A stretch of DNA of 41,170 bases, taken from contig JAAVHN010000026.1 in NCBI GenBank assembly GCA_014799685.1, positions 269,223 through 310,392 of the forward strand. The letters run 5' to 3'. The notes under the pieces are model-generated. The model made no database searches, was not told where the DNA came from, and was given only the letters and a program-made list of their open reading frames with translations. Shown one piece after another: positions 1-8,434 of the stretch. Origin of the DNA: Subdoligranulum sp. Lineage in GTDB: Bacteria > Bacillota > Clostridia > Oscillospirales > Ruminococcaceae. The translations under genes and the position numbers were made by a program. The stretch's first letter is position 1. Each line of letters starts with the position of its first letter.

Positions 1-540
1 ATTATGACGGTCGGAACTTACATTGTCTTTGGCTTCTTGAAAGGCTTCCAGCCGTTTGCCGGATATAACTATGGTGCAAAACAATTTGACCGGCTGAAAC
101 AGGCGATTCGGCTTTGCCTGATCTGGTCTACGACGTTTGGCATTATCGCGGCTATCGTACTCTTTGCCTTTGCAGAACCAATCGTATCTCTTTTTGGAAC
201 CAATGCAGAAATGGTAAATCTGGCAGGCAAGGCCCTTCGGCTGAACGCAATTCTATTCATTACCTTTGGCTTCCAGATGGTATATGCAAGTCTTTATCTC
301 TCCATCGGAAAAAGTCTGGTGGGTGGGCTGTTGAGTTTGAGCCGGCAAGGAGTATTTTTCCTGCCTTTGATCTATGTCCTGCCTCGACTTTTCCAACTGT
401 CTGGGGTTATTTGGGTGCAGCCAGCGGCGGACCTGTTGACAACAGCAGTTACTATGATTTTTTCAGTCAAGATCAATCGTGCTTTGACCGTGGAAACTCC
501 TGCATATTCACAAGGGGTGAACCGAACTGACATTAGGTAA
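1..540 (+). CDS. MATE family efflux transporter, C-terminal part (5' end outside window)
   Basis: The reading frame is open from base 1, so the gene starts upstream of the window and about 179 C-terminal residues are visible. The sequence is strongly hydrophobic with four to five membrane segments. The stretch GFLKGFQPFAGYNYGA matches the conserved loop of the NorM/DinF-type MATE (multidrug and toxin extrusion) family, which export cationic drugs or metabolites using Na+ or H+ gradients. The end of the frame overlaps the start of the truncated DtxR-type regulator by a few bases, so the two were probably one transcript. The product is clear at family level; the substrate cannot be told from sequence. 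Confidence 0.85.
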   Translation: MMTVGTYIVFGFLKGFQPFAGYNYGAKQFDRLKQAIRLCLIWSTTFGIIAAIVLFAFAEPIVSLFGTNAEMVNLAGKALRLNAILFITFGFQMVYASLYLSIGKSLVGGLLSLSRQGVFFLPLIYVLPRLFQLSGVIWVQPAADLLTTAVTMIFSVKINRALTVETPAYSQGVNRTDIR

Positions 541-796
541 ATCCTCGGAGGACTACTTGGAGGCCATTTTGATACTCCACCAGAAAAGAGGAAGTGTCAG
601 ATCGGTTGACCTTGCCGGATATATGGGATATTCAAAACTGTCAGAAAGAACCATGCCGCTGGATCGTATAGCGCCTGGAATGTTCCGTGAAATTTGCGCT
701 GAACGATTTATCCGTCTCCGGACGCTCATCGTCCGGGAATCCCTGTCGAAATTGCGTCCCACGCTCAAAAATGGATCTCCTCAGTCTCGCTTGTAA
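527..796 (+). pseudogene. Truncated DtxR/MntR-type metal-dependent regulator
   Basis: From a CTG at 527 the frame reads LTLGKSSEDYLEAILILHQK and on to GYMGYSK. This is the N-terminal winged-helix start typical of clostridial DtxR-family iron/manganese repressors. A purine-rich ribosome site, AAGGGGTG (512-519), sits seven bases before the CTG, so CTG (or an ATG mutated to CTG) was the start. Homology stops near base 640, in the middle of the DNA-binding domain. The remaining codons to the stop at 796 do not resemble the family, and the recognition helix, metal-binding and dimerisation parts are absent. I read it as a gene remnant cut by a deletion or rearrangement whose 3' side is now unrelated sequence. 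Confidence 0.7.
718..736. other. Perfect short hairpin between convergent DtxR remnant and PNPOx gene
   Basis: A seven-base stem CCGGACG/CGTCCGG encloses a five-base loop. Neither side has a T-run, so it is not a convincing intrinsic terminator, although it lies just past the 3' end of the minus-strand gene ending at 765. Confidence 0.35.
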
Positions 797-1157
797 AAGA
801 ATAGAATTTTGCCGTTGCATCCTCGAAATACAGCGCCTCAGTGTTATCGTCCGCTGCGGAATACGTTTTCTGCAAAGACGGATATGCCGCCAGCATATGC
901 TCTTTTGCCTCGATGCGGTCATCACGCACGAGCCGGCCGGACACACGCAGCCATTTTCCTTTGCCAAACGCACACAGCTCTACCTTCGGATTTTGCTGGA
1001 TCTGCTTCGATACATCTTTCACCTTGCCGGTCTGGATGTACAGTTTCCCCTCAAAGATGTCCACTGTGCCGAACGGACGCACGCGGGGCTGATCGCCCTC
1101 TGTCGTTGCGAGATAATACGTTCCACATTGCTTCAAAAAATCAAATACTTCCTGCAT
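765..1157 (-). CDS. Pyridoxamine 5'-phosphate oxidase-fold flavoprotein
   Basis: The 130-residue product has the split-barrel FMN-binding fold seen in small PNPOx-like proteins. Visible hallmarks are YYLATTEGDQPRVRPFG near the N terminus, followed by LYIQTGKVKDVSKQI and the strand KVELCAF. Relatives are annotated as putative general stress or nitroimidazole-resistance (NimA-like) FMN proteins; the real substrate is usually unknown. The start ATG at 1157 is preceded by AGGGAG at normal spacing. The gene lies 55 bases after the stop of the YbaK gene on the same strand and may be cotranscribed with it. Confidence 0.85.
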   Translation of the reverse strand: MQEVFDFLKQCGTYYLATTEGDQPRVRPFGTVDIFEGKLYIQTGKVKDVSKQIQQNPKVELCAFGKGKWLRVSGRLVRDDRIEAKEHMLAAYPSLQKTYSAADDNTEALYFEDATAKFYSFTSETEEIHF

Positions 1158-1212
1158 GATAAATTCTCCCTGAAACTATTCTGAATTTTAACGCATGAAA
1201 TCCATTTTCCGA

Positions 1213-1695
1213 TTAACAGGTCAACTCCGCAGCCGCGAACGGAACGGCCTTTTGCAGCTCGTCCGGCGCGATCTCGATATGCACACCGATTTTTCCTCCG
1301 CTGAGAACGACGGCATCATGTTTTTCTGCACTTTTGTCGATAAAAGAAACAAATTGCTTTTTCATCCCTACCGGAGAACACCCGCCGTGTACATATCCCG
1401 TCAGGCCAAGCAGATCTTTTGCTTTGAGCATCGCGATATTCTTCTCCCCTGCCGCTTCGGCGGCCTTTTTCAGATCCAGCTCCGCCGCAACCGGAATCAT
1501 GAAAACATAGTGCCCGCCAGACTTGCCCGTTGTGACAAGGGTTTTGAACACCTTTGCCGGGTCTTTGCCCAAAATTGCCGCAACCTCTGTCCCGCTCAGT
1601 CCATTCTCCGGCGGCTCATAGCAGAGGGTTTGGAACACCGCCTTTTTCTGGGTCAAAAGCCGGATGGCGTTTGTTTTGACTGCTGTATTTTTCAT
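1213..1695 (-). CDS. ybaK: YbaK/EbsC family Cys-tRNA(Pro)/Cys-tRNA(Cys) deacylase
   Basis: 160 residues, the usual YbaK length. The family removes cysteine wrongly attached to tRNA-Pro. Diagnostic pieces are LSGTEVAAILGKDPAKVFKTLV, where the lysine of KVFKTLV is the conserved functional residue, and GYVHGGCSPVGMKK near the middle. I start at the ATG at 1695 (MKNTAVKTNAIRLL), where the family alignment begins and an AAAGGGA ribosome site sits just upstream. The open frame continues further upstream, but those residues have no family resemblance. The upstream neighbour on the same strand is cardiolipin synthase, 229 bases away. Confidence 0.88.
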   Translation of the reverse strand: MKNTAVKTNAIRLLTQKKAVFQTLCYEPPENGLSGTEVAAILGKDPAKVFKTLVTTGKSGGHYVFMIPVAAELDLKKAAEAAGEKNIAMLKAKDLLGLTGYVHGGCSPVGMKKQFVSFIDKSAEKHDAVVLSGGKIGVHIEIAPDELQKAVPFAAAELTC

Positions 1696-1924
1696 CGTTT
1701 CCCTTTTACTCCAGTTTTCCGGCCCATGCGGCCAATTTGTCAAATTCCAATTGAACATGGGAAGATCTGCACAGGATGTGCTTTCTCTGACCACCACGCT
1801 CTTTCAGCCAACGGAACGCCTGTCATAAAAACATGCAGTTTCTTTGAACGATCAATGCCCCGCAGTCTGCACCCCTGCTCAAAATCGCAATGCTGTCATA
1901 CTTTACCATGCATTCCTGTCCCTC

Positions 1925-3448
1925 TTAACAAAGCGGTGCAAAAATGCGCAATATGCCATCCAACAGCCAATGCCAGAACGATGTGATTTTTACGTTCTCG
2001 CCCAGCTTCATTTCGCGGCATTTCGCCTGCGTATCCAAAAAATCCGCTTTTAAAGCTTTCAGCAAAGAAGCCCGGTAAAACACCGAGTTATTTTCAAAAT
2101 GCAGGAACAGACTGCGATAATCCAAATTAACTGTCCCAACGGTTCCAACAACATCATCGACCACACAGCCCTTTGCATGGACGAAGCCGGGCGTATACTC
2201 GCAGATCTTTACCCCCGCTGCCAGCAGGATCGCATAATAACTGTGTGACATACGGAAAACCAGCTTTTTATCCGGCACTCCCGGCATGATGATGCGCACA
2301 TCAACCCCGCGGCGGGCAGCGCGCACAAAGGCATCGGTCAAAGCATCCCCCAGCATCAGATAGGGCGTAAAGAACCACGCATAGTCCTTTGCCTGCGACA
2401 GCAGCTCGATATACAGCTCGTTGCTTGCGGTCCGGTATCGCAGCGGTGAATCGTAATAACTCAGGATATAGCCGTCCTCTTGTTCCGCAACCGTTTGCGG
2501 AATGCCTGCCAGCAGTTCTTCTGGAATCGGATCGGCGGAAAAGGCATTCCAGAATTCGGTAAACATTCTTGTATAATTGTCCACACCCGGCCCGGTAAGC
2601 CGGAACCCGATGTCTTTCCAGTGCCCGAATTTTTCCACATGGTTGATGTACTCGTCGGCCAAATTGATCCCGCCGCTGAAAGCAGTTTTGCCGTCTATGA
2701 TCAGCATCTTCCGATGGTCGCGGTAATTTAATGTCCCATGGATGAACGTAAGCGGGTTAAAGGCAATACATCGGATCCCCTTCTTTTTCAGGCACCGGAC
2801 GCTCTCTTTGGAATAGGTGGCAATGCTGCCGAGATCGTCATACATCACGCGCACATCTACGCCCTGGGCAGCCTTTTCCGCCATGATCTCCACCATCGAA
2901 TCCCACATCAGGCCGTTTTCAACAATGAAATACTCCGCGAAGATAAACTTTTCCGCCTTTTTCATTTCCTCCAGCATCGCGGGAAACAGGTCGTCCCCCA
3001 ACGGGAAATAATCGGCCTGCGCATTCACACAGGGTGCAAAGCCGGTTGTATTCTGAATATACCGAAGGGTTTGTGCCATACGGCGGTCGTTTGCTTCGAT
3101 GGCCTCATAGGCCTGCCGTGCGCCGTCCTTCTGCAGCGGGGGCAGAGCGACTTGTTCCAACCTCTTTTTCAGGGGCCGTGTTGTCCGCTTGTTTCCAAAA
3201 AGCAGATACAGAACCGCGCCGGAAAGCGGTGCGGTCAGGATCACCAGAAGCCAGAGGATCTTGTAGGTTCCCTCGTCCTGCTTTGTAACCAGATACAGAA
3301 CAAACAAAAATGCCAATATCGATAAAATCAGATCGATCGCCGCTGCCCAGGGCGCCAGCCATGTAAACAGAATGCCGAACCAGACAAGCTGGAGCAGCAC
3401 TGCGGGCAGAACGGCAAGAACACGCCGAATGATATTTTTCACGTACAT
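1925..3448 (-). CDS. cls: Cardiolipin synthase (phospholipase D superfamily)
   Basis: 507 residues. It condenses two phosphatidylglycerol molecules into cardiolipin at the membrane. Two N-terminal membrane helices (about residues 12-30 and 38-55) are followed by a short hairpin helix and two PLD domains. Both HKD motifs are intact: HRKMLIIDG (H245, K247, D252) and HAKGCVVDD (H425, K427, D432). I start at the ATG at 3448 (MYVKNIIRR) because AGGGGG lies at good spacing; the 31 extra codons upstream contain no membrane or domain feature. A second lipid-head-group gene (5674-6255) lies nearby but is separated by the resolvase region. Confidence 0.93.
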   Translation of the reverse strand: MYVKNIIRRVLAVLPAVLLQLVWFGILFTWLAPWAAAIDLILSILAFLFVLYLVTKQDEGTYKILWLLVILTAPLSGAVLYLLFGNKRTTRPLKKRLEQVALPPLQKDGARQAYEAIEANDRRMAQTLRYIQNTTGFAPCVNAQADYFPLGDDLFPAMLEEMKKAEKFIFAEYFIVENGLMWDSMVEIMAEKAAQGVDVRVMYDDLGSIATYSKESVRCLKKKGIRCIAFNPLTFIHGTLNYRDHRKMLIIDGKTAFSGGINLADEYINHVEKFGHWKDIGFRLTGPGVDNYTRMFTEFWNAFSADPIPEELLAGIPQTVAEQEDGYILSYYDSPLRYRTASNELYIELLSQAKDYAWFFTPYLMLGDALTDAFVRAARRGVDVRIIMPGVPDKKLVFRMSHSYYAILLAAGVKICEYTPGFVHAKGCVVDDVVGTVGTVNLDYRSLFLHFENNSVFYRASLLKALKADFLDTQAKCREMKLGENVKITSFWHWLLDGILRIFAPLC

Positions 3449-3672
3449 TTCTTTTTCCCCCTGCTCCGGTTGGTTCAAATTTATCGGACGAATCTTATTT
3501 CCTGAAGGGAATATCCATCCCCAATATATATCAAAATACACCTTTTTTGCACAAATGACAAGAGCCGAAGGCCGAAATCACACATCATATTTTGGAGATC
3601 GACGCAATCAAACAGACAAAAAGAGAACGATCCGGGTTCCCCCTGCGCGCCCTGCCGCTATTCCATGCATAT

Positions 3673-4296
3673 TTATACGCATCCCGATAAAACCGCAAAG
3701 CCCGCGATCCCGAGCACTGGCAAAAGAGCATAGGATACCACATTTCTTGTCTTTGCCGCATCTTTTCCATTGATTGTCAAATATAGAATTACCCCGATCA
3801 CAATTTTCAGGATCACCGCCGGGATCATATGGGTGTAACCCTCGATATGGATCACCTGATCCAGCCCTTCGGCCGTGAATACTGCCGGGAGCAAATTCAT
3901 CCCAAAGTATTTCAGCCTGCTGTCCTCCCGGTTCGCCAGCCAGGCACCAAGGCCGAATACGGTACCTGCAATCAGGGCAACAGCAGACCACAGCAGGATT
4001 CCGCTGTAGAGTGTGAAGGCATGCCGATTTGAAACAGCCTCGAAAATGTAATAGCCATAAACACAGCCGAGCAAGCACACAACTGCCGCAGCGACGGCAC
4101 GCCGCTTGTTTCCTTTGGCAAAACAACTCCACAAAAATGCCGGGATCAGCCAGACCGCTCCCGAATTTGCAAGAAAATTCAAATTCATGGGAAGATATTT
4201 TTGCCCAACCAATGTCATCATTCCTACAACAGATCCAAGAATGACTGCTCCAATATAGATTTTTGTGGATTTCCAGATTTCTCTTCTTGCCGGCAT
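3673..4296 (-). CDS. Polytopic membrane protein, DUF6518-like
   Basis: 207 residues with about six hydrophobic helices (near residues 13-32, 46-60, 66-84, 95-120, 155-172 and 188-205). The N-terminal layout (a glycine-rich first helix, then GQKYLPMNLNFLANSGAVWL) resembles the uncharacterised DUF6518 family. There are no catalytic motifs. The start ATG at 4296 has GAAGGGAAGAG upstream. It stands alone: cardiolipin synthase starts 224 bases further along the strand and the resolvase gene lies behind it. Function unknown. Confidence 0.6.
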   Translation of the reverse strand: MPARREIWKSTKIYIGAVILGSVVGMMTLVGQKYLPMNLNFLANSGAVWLIPAFLWSCFAKGNKRRAVAAAVVCLLGCVYGYYIFEAVSNRHAFTLYSGILLWSAVALIAGTVFGLGAWLANREDSRLKYFGMNLLPAVFTAEGLDQVIHIEGYTHMIPAVILKIVIGVILYLTINGKDAAKTRNVVSYALLPVLGIAGFAVLSGCV

Positions 4297-4453
4297 TTGT
4301 TTCTCTTCCCTTCCCTTCTGTCGCGATTGTACTTCCTACAAAATAATACCATTTTTTAAGGATCTGTGCAATGATGGTACCCGACTTTCCCCTATTCCAT
4401 CGGTATTGCAATTCACAGAAATCTTTTATAAAAGCCAAATACGGTAATTTTTA

Positions 4454-5056
4454 TCAAAAAGCTGCTTCTTCAAAAGACTCCGCCCGATAGAGGAATGTTG
4501 TAAGCGGCATACCACATTCCTTTGCGGCCTCTGTACCGGTAATCATTCCGGCCTTCCATCGTCGATAGGCGTTACAGTAGTTTTCCGGAAGCGGACGCGG
4601 CGGCCGGCCAAACCGCACGCCCCTGGCTCTGGCTGCGGCAATGCCCTCAGCCTGCCGCTGGCGGATATTGGAGCGCTCGTTCTCCGCCACAAAAGAAAGC
4701 ACCTGCAGCACAATGTCACTGAGAAAAGCGCCCATCAGATCCTTGCCGCGCCGTGTATCCAGCAGCGGCATATCCAGCACAACAATGTCTACACCTTTTT
4801 CCTTGGTAAGCACCCGCCACTGCTCCAGGATCTCGCTGTAATTCCTGCCCAACCGGTCAATGCTCTTGATGTAGAGCAGATCGCCGGATTTCATGCGGCG
4901 AAGCATCCTTTTGTATTGGGGACGGTTGAAATCCTTGCCGGACCGTTTCTCCACAAAGAGGTTGTTCTGCGGAATGGACAACCCCTGCATGGCGGCCAGC
5001 TGACGGTCCTCGTTCTGATCCGTCGTAGATACGCGAATATATCCATAAGTATTCAC
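4454..5056 (-). CDS. Serine site-specific recombinase (resolvase/invertase family)
   Basis: 200 residues. The N-terminal catalytic domain opens with MNTYGYIRVS, where S10 is the nucleophile, followed by DQNEDRQ and IKSIDRLGRNY with the arginines needed for strand exchange, then the long E helix. A short C-terminal helix-turn-helix follows (RRWKAGMITGTEAAKECG). The length is that of small resolvases, not of large serine integrases. I start at GTG 5056, where the domain begins and AGAGGG lies 12 bases upstream; an in-frame ATG at 5077 is the alternative but lacks a ribosome site. No transposase lies beside it, so it may be a remnant of a transposon or plasmid. Confidence 0.85.
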   Translation of the reverse strand: MNTYGYIRVSTTDQNEDRQLAAMQGLSIPQNNLFVEKRSGKDFNRPQYKRMLRRMKSGDLLYIKSIDRLGRNYSEILEQWRVLTKEKGVDIVVLDMPLLDTRRGKDLMGAFLSDIVLQVLSFVAENERSNIRQRQAEGIAAARARGVRFGRPPRPLPENYCNAYRRWKAGMITGTEAAKECGMPLTTFLYRAESFEEAAF

Positions 5057-5673
5057 AGTTATTTCATTCCCTCTCATCCAATGCTGAAAAATGCACGAAT
5101 TATTTGTATGTCGGTGTAAAAGACAAAGGCAGGAAAGGCTGTTCCCGGCAAAGGCAGCTGCTAAAATACCGGTAAACTGTGGCCCAAAACGGCCGCAGGC
5201 ATAAACGCGGTATAGAAACAAGAGGGCTTGCGCTTGTATGAAACGCAGGTCCTCTTTTCATGCTGTTTCCCCGTTTTGGCTCTTTTCCCTCCGCCCGTGC
5301 AAACAAATCTTTTGCTGACATAACAAACACCCCTGCCGCTGCTTTTATTCTACAACAGGAAGTGATTTTTGTACTTTACATTTTTCGGCTTTCGGCGCAT
5401 TACCCATTCGGCGCAATTCCACCGTGCCGGCATCGGCATACAAGCGCCGGCAAAACAGTGGTTGCGGCCGGGGGCAAAAGACGCATCCGGCCGCTGAAAA
5501 ACCTGCATGGAGCGGCAATGGCATCTGAATGCAAGCGTGTCGAGGCAAGCATATCGACGCCCCTTTCCAAAATGGAGCTGTGAAGCAAGCGATAAACAAC
5601 GGGGCAAGTGTCACATCCCATTTGACACCTGCCCCGGAAATTTTATTTTATTGACTTTTACACGTACCCCGCA
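5057..5673. other. Gene-free stretch with several dyads behind the resolvase gene
   Basis: About 600 bases with no convincing coding frame. Visible structures: a dyad CTGTGGCC/GGCCGCAG with a six-base spacer (about 5177-5198), which could be a recombinase site; a hairpin AAGAGG/CCTCTT with inner TTGCG/CGCAG followed by T's (about 5219-5258); and the strong hairpin at 5601-5635. The short frames here have no family resemblance. Confidence 0.5.
5601..5635 (-). terminator. Strong hairpin after the CDP-alcohol phosphatidyltransferase gene
   Basis: Arms GGGGCA+GTGTCA (5601-5613) and TGACAC+TGCCCC (5623-5635) pair over 12 bases with one mismatch and a nine-base loop. Read on the minus strand it lies 39 bases past the stop at 5674 and is followed by GTTGTTTATC, a weak T-rich tail. 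The other side also has T-rich sequence, so it could work both ways. Confidence 0.6.
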
Positions 5674-6255
5674 TCACGCTCTGTGTTCGGGCTCTCTGCT
5701 CTCGCGGCCCATATGCAAAAACACGGGAACATACATGGCAAGTGTGAATGCCATCACACCGCCGCAGAGGATGATCAGCGTGTTCGCGGCCACGCGCGGG
5801 ATATCCACCCACAGAATCAGCAGCACCATCACAACATAGAATACAAAGGTGCATACCTTACCGAACCATTTTGCCCCGTTCAGCTTTTTGCCCCGGCGCA
5901 GCATGATCAGCCCGGCCACCGCCATGAAGCCCTCCTTTGCAACATACAGTGCCACCAAAAGCCACATCCAGCGGTAACGCGTGACAAGGCACAATACAAC
6001 CGCGCCTTCCGTCAGCTTGTCCGCAACAGGGTCAAGCAGGATCCCAAGCTCTGTAATCTGGTTAAACCGACGCGCGATCCTGCCGTCGAACAGATCCGTC
6101 AGGCCCGAAACACCCAGCACCGCCGCCGCGCGAAAAAACTGCTGTGCTGTTTGTGCGGTAAGATACCAATACACAAACAGCGGTATCAACAAAAAACGAA
6201 AATAGCTGAGGATATTGGGAACAGTAAACACCTCTCGCAAGGTGGGCTTTTTCAT
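5674..6255 (-). CDS. CDP-alcohol phosphatidyltransferase family protein (PgsA-like)
   Basis: 193 residues with five to six membrane helices. The family transfers a phosphatidyl group from CDP-diacylglycerol to an alcohol, for example glycerol-3-phosphate (PgsA) or phosphatidylglycerol (Cls_CAP type). The family signature is complete: DLFDGRIARR followed by GILLDPVADK, giving the four metal-binding aspartates. I start at the ATG at 6255, which has AAAGGAGA upstream. The sequence does not show which alcohol is used. The gene is divergent from the DUF975 gene across a 276-base gap. Confidence 0.85.
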   Translation of the reverse strand: MKKPTLREVFTVPNILSYFRFLLIPLFVYWYLTAQTAQQFFRAAAVLGVSGLTDLFDGRIARRFNQITELGILLDPVADKLTEGAVVLCLVTRYRWMWLLVALYVAKEGFMAVAGLIMLRRGKKLNGAKWFGKVCTFVFYVVMVLLILWVDIPRVAANTLIILCGGVMAFTLAMYVPVFLHMGRESREPEHRA

Positions 6256-6410
6256 GCTGGTTTCTCCTTTCCGGCGCCTGCGGCCGGCAAAATACAAACA
6301 GGTTTTATGGATCCGACTGTTTATTCATCATGACGAGTCAACGCGGCATTTTTCTACAGAGCGGCTGTTTCTTTCGTGCGTCCTCTTTCTGCGGCGGGTC
6401 TTTTTCTTCC

Positions 6411-6462
6411 GCAGGGCTTTTTTGCAGCGCAGCTTTTTTCTGCAGCACTGCTTTTTCTGCAA
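6411..6462. repeat. Four phased T-tracts (about 17-base imperfect repeat)
   Basis: T5, T6, T6 and T5 runs recur every 16-18 bases, separated by related GC-rich spacers built from CTGCAG/GCAGC. The block ends just before the -35 box of the DUF975 promoter. Confidence 0.5.
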
Positions 6463-6469
6463 TGCTCCC

Positions 6470-6498
6470 TTGACGCGGCGCAGAGAATGTACTATGAT
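6470..6498 (+). promoter_or_regulatory. Sigma-A-type promoter of the DUF975 gene
   Basis: TTGACG (6470-6475), a 17-base spacer and TATGAT (6493-6498). The gene starts 33 bases further on, after a GGAGG site. Confidence 0.75.
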
Positions 6499-6531
6499 GA
6501 AAACAGAACCAATGAAACGGAGGAACTCGCC

Positions 6532-7299
6532 ATGTGGACACGCTCGCTTTTGAAGACAAACGCCAAGCAGGTGCTGCGCCAAAATTATTGGACAGCGCTG
6601 TTGGTTTGCATCGTTGTTCTCCTGCTTTCGTTTAACTCAAGCAGCTTCCGGCTGAATCTCAACTTTAATTATAGCACGCGTGCAGAATATTACAACTATC
6701 AATTCAACCCCTATCAGGTTTTTGGCAATTTCCCGTTTCCGGGCGCGATTGCAAACTTTTTGACCGCCTTTGCCGGGGTGTTTGTCATTATTTTTCTGCT
6801 GCTTCATATCTTTGTCACGAACCCCATTGCAGTTGGCTGCAACCGCTATTTTATGGAAAGCCGTGTGGGAAACGCGCCTTTTTCCACGCTCTTTTCCACC
6901 TTTGGCAACCCCGCCTACTGGAATGTCGTCAAGGTGATGTTTCTGAAAAACCTTTTTATTTTTCTCTGGTCGCTGCTGTTTTTCTTTCCGGGCATTTATA
7001 AACTATATCAATACCGCATGGTGAATTATCTGCTCGCGGAAAATCCCTATCTGCCATACGACCGCGCATTTGAGCTCAGCCGCATGATGACAGACGGAGA
7101 GAAATTCAACATTTTTGTACTCGATCTGTCGTTCTACGGATGGATCTTTCTCGGTATGCTGCTGCTTTATATCGGCGTGATCTTTGTTCATCCGTATATG
7201 TACGCAACCTTTGCCGAGCTGTACGCCGCCATGCGCGCCAAGGCATTCGCCTGCGGGATGAGCGACGAAGAAGAATTGAGCGGATTTTTACAATATTAA
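6532..7299 (+). CDS. DUF975 family integral membrane protein
   Basis: 255 residues with about five membrane helices. The N-terminal signature RSLLKTNAKQVLRQNYWTAL and the middle segment NPIAVGCNRYFMESR, then FFPGIYKLYQYRMVNYLLAENP, are typical of DUF975, a Firmicutes membrane family of unknown function. Start ATG 6532 with GGAGG eight bases upstream; an in-frame extension to 6376 is not needed because the promoter lies inside it. The gene is monocistronic, with its own promoter and a shared terminator at 7471-7520. Confidence 0.85.
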   Translation: MWTRSLLKTNAKQVLRQNYWTALLVCIVVLLLSFNSSSFRLNLNFNYSTRAEYYNYQFNPYQVFGNFPFPGAIANFLTAFAGVFVIIFLLLHIFVTNPIAVGCNRYFMESRVGNAPFSTLFSTFGNPAYWNVVKVMFLKNLFIFLWSLLFFFPGIYKLYQYRMVNYLLAENPYLPYDRAFELSRMMTDGEKFNIFVLDLSFYGWIFLGMLLLYIGVIFVHPYMYATFAELYAAMRAKAFACGMSDEEELSGFLQY

Positions 7300-7470
7300 C
7301 TGCACATCGCCGCTGCCGGCTGCGCAGGATGGTTTGCCGGAATTTCCGATACCGGGCAAAGACGAACTTTTGCATGACAGAGCACATCATATCAAGATCG
7401 ATCGCCGGGTTTGCCTGTATCCTGTATTGGCAGCAAAGCAAGGGATCCGGTCATACAAACACAGAAAAAA

Positions 7471-7520
7471 CAGCCGACGGCCTGCGGGAAAAGCTTTCCC
7501 CCATCCGTCGGCTGCTTTTT
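7471..7520. terminator. Bidirectional intrinsic terminator
   Basis: A perfect ten-base stem CAGCCGACGG (7471-7480) / CCGTCGGCTG (7505-7514) with an inner GGGAAA/TTTCCC hairpin in the loop. T5 follows on the plus side and six A's precede it, giving T's on the minus side. It separates the convergent DUF975 and hydrolase genes. Confidence 0.88.
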
Positions 7521-7624
7521 GCCTATTTTGTGTTTTAGCGATTAAACGCAAAAGCGGGTTTGCCACGCAACGGTCTTTGCAGCCGCACTTTTGCCGTTTT
7601 TTGTAAAAAGCGTCCGGGTGGCTG

Positions 7625-8434
7625 TTATCCCAAACGATGGCGCATCCAGCGCAGCGCGTTCGAGATCACCTCGTCGCGGCAGTATTCATTCAATATTTCA
7701 TGGAACAGCCCGCCGTAGATCTTCATCTGCTTATCCTCGGAGGGCGCGGCTGCAAAGAAATCATAGGTGTCCTGTACACTGACAAGGCCGTCCTTTTCGC
7801 CGTGCAGCATCAGCACCGGATACGAAAAATCCTTTACGGCATCCTTGAACCACTCCAGACCCGCGCACAGCGCATAGCAAAGGCCCGTGGTAAACGTCTG
7901 CGTGTTGTACGGATCCTTCCCGTACCAATCCACGACCTCCGGCACCGAGCACACGCCCGATCCCAGCTCATTCGGCAGCTTTGTGTGCGGATCCAACCCC
8001 TTCGGCACACCTGTGATCAGGCCGCCGTTGTCCTTTGTCAGCGCGCCGCTCGTGATGATGCCGCGCAGCTTTTTATCCGGATATTTTGCGCCGTACAGCG
8101 ATACGGCAAAGCCGCCCATGCTGTGTCCCAGCAAAAACACCGGCAGATCCGGGTTTTCGCGGATGGCCATATCGACAACGACATTTACATCGTCGAGCAT
8201 CTGGTTAAAATCGTCATAATGGGTGCGTTCGCCCTCCGAACGTCCGTGCCCGCGATGGTCGAACCGATAGGTGCCGAAACCGGATTCATGCATCCTTTCA
8301 GCCACATAGTCATACCGGCCCTGATGCTCGCACAGGCCGTGCACGATCACGCAGACAGCGCGGCTGTCCTCGCTGACCTCTTTGTTCAAAAAGAGCTTTG
8401 TCCCGTCAAAGGATTCGATCATTTGTTCCGCCAT
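7625..8434 (-). CDS. Alpha/beta hydrolase, monoacylglycerol-lipase-like
   Basis: 269 residues. The serine hydrolase core is complete: the HG oxyanion motif in VIVHGLCEHQGRY, RFDHRGHGRSEG, the nucleophile elbow GHSMGG (S105), the acid in LHGEKDGLVS and the base in GLFHEILNE. The HGRSEG and GHSMGG combination is characteristic of monoacylglycerol lipases and lysophospholipases (Hydrolase_4 group), which cleave monoglycerides or related lipid esters. There is no signal peptide, so it is cytoplasmic. Start ATG 8434 with CGGAGAAGAG upstream. The leader contains the inverted-repeat element at 8466-8537. Confidence 0.85.
   Translation of the reverse strand: MAEQMIESFDGTKLFLNKEVSEDSRAVCVIVHGLCEHQGRYDYVAERMHESGFGTYRFDHRGHGRSEGERTHYDDFNQMLDDVNVVVDMAIRENPDLPVFLLGHSMGGFAVSLYGAKYPDKKLRGIITSGALTKDNGGLITGVPKGLDPHTKLPNELGSGVCSVPEVVDWYGKDPYNTQTFTTGLCYALCAGLEWFKDAVKDFSYPVLMLHGEKDGLVSVQDTYDFFAAAPSEDKQMKIYGGLFHEILNEYCRDEVISNALRWMRHRLG

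Noticed and set aside
1696-1924. Possible further copy of the palindromic repeat (GGAAGATCTG and CAAAATCGCA words)
   Set aside because: Two ten-base words match the large palindrome, but the sequence between them does not align, so I do not count it as a copy.
3608-4438. 276-codon frame on the minus strand overlapping the DUF6518-like gene
   Set aside because: Shifted frame of a membrane-protein gene whose own frame shows a regular helix pattern and a ribosome site.
6328-6582. Lys/Arg-rich minus-strand frames that look histone-like
   Set aside because: The basic repeat comes from the T-tract/GC repeat at DNA level; there is no ribosome site, and the plus-strand promoter occupies the same bases.
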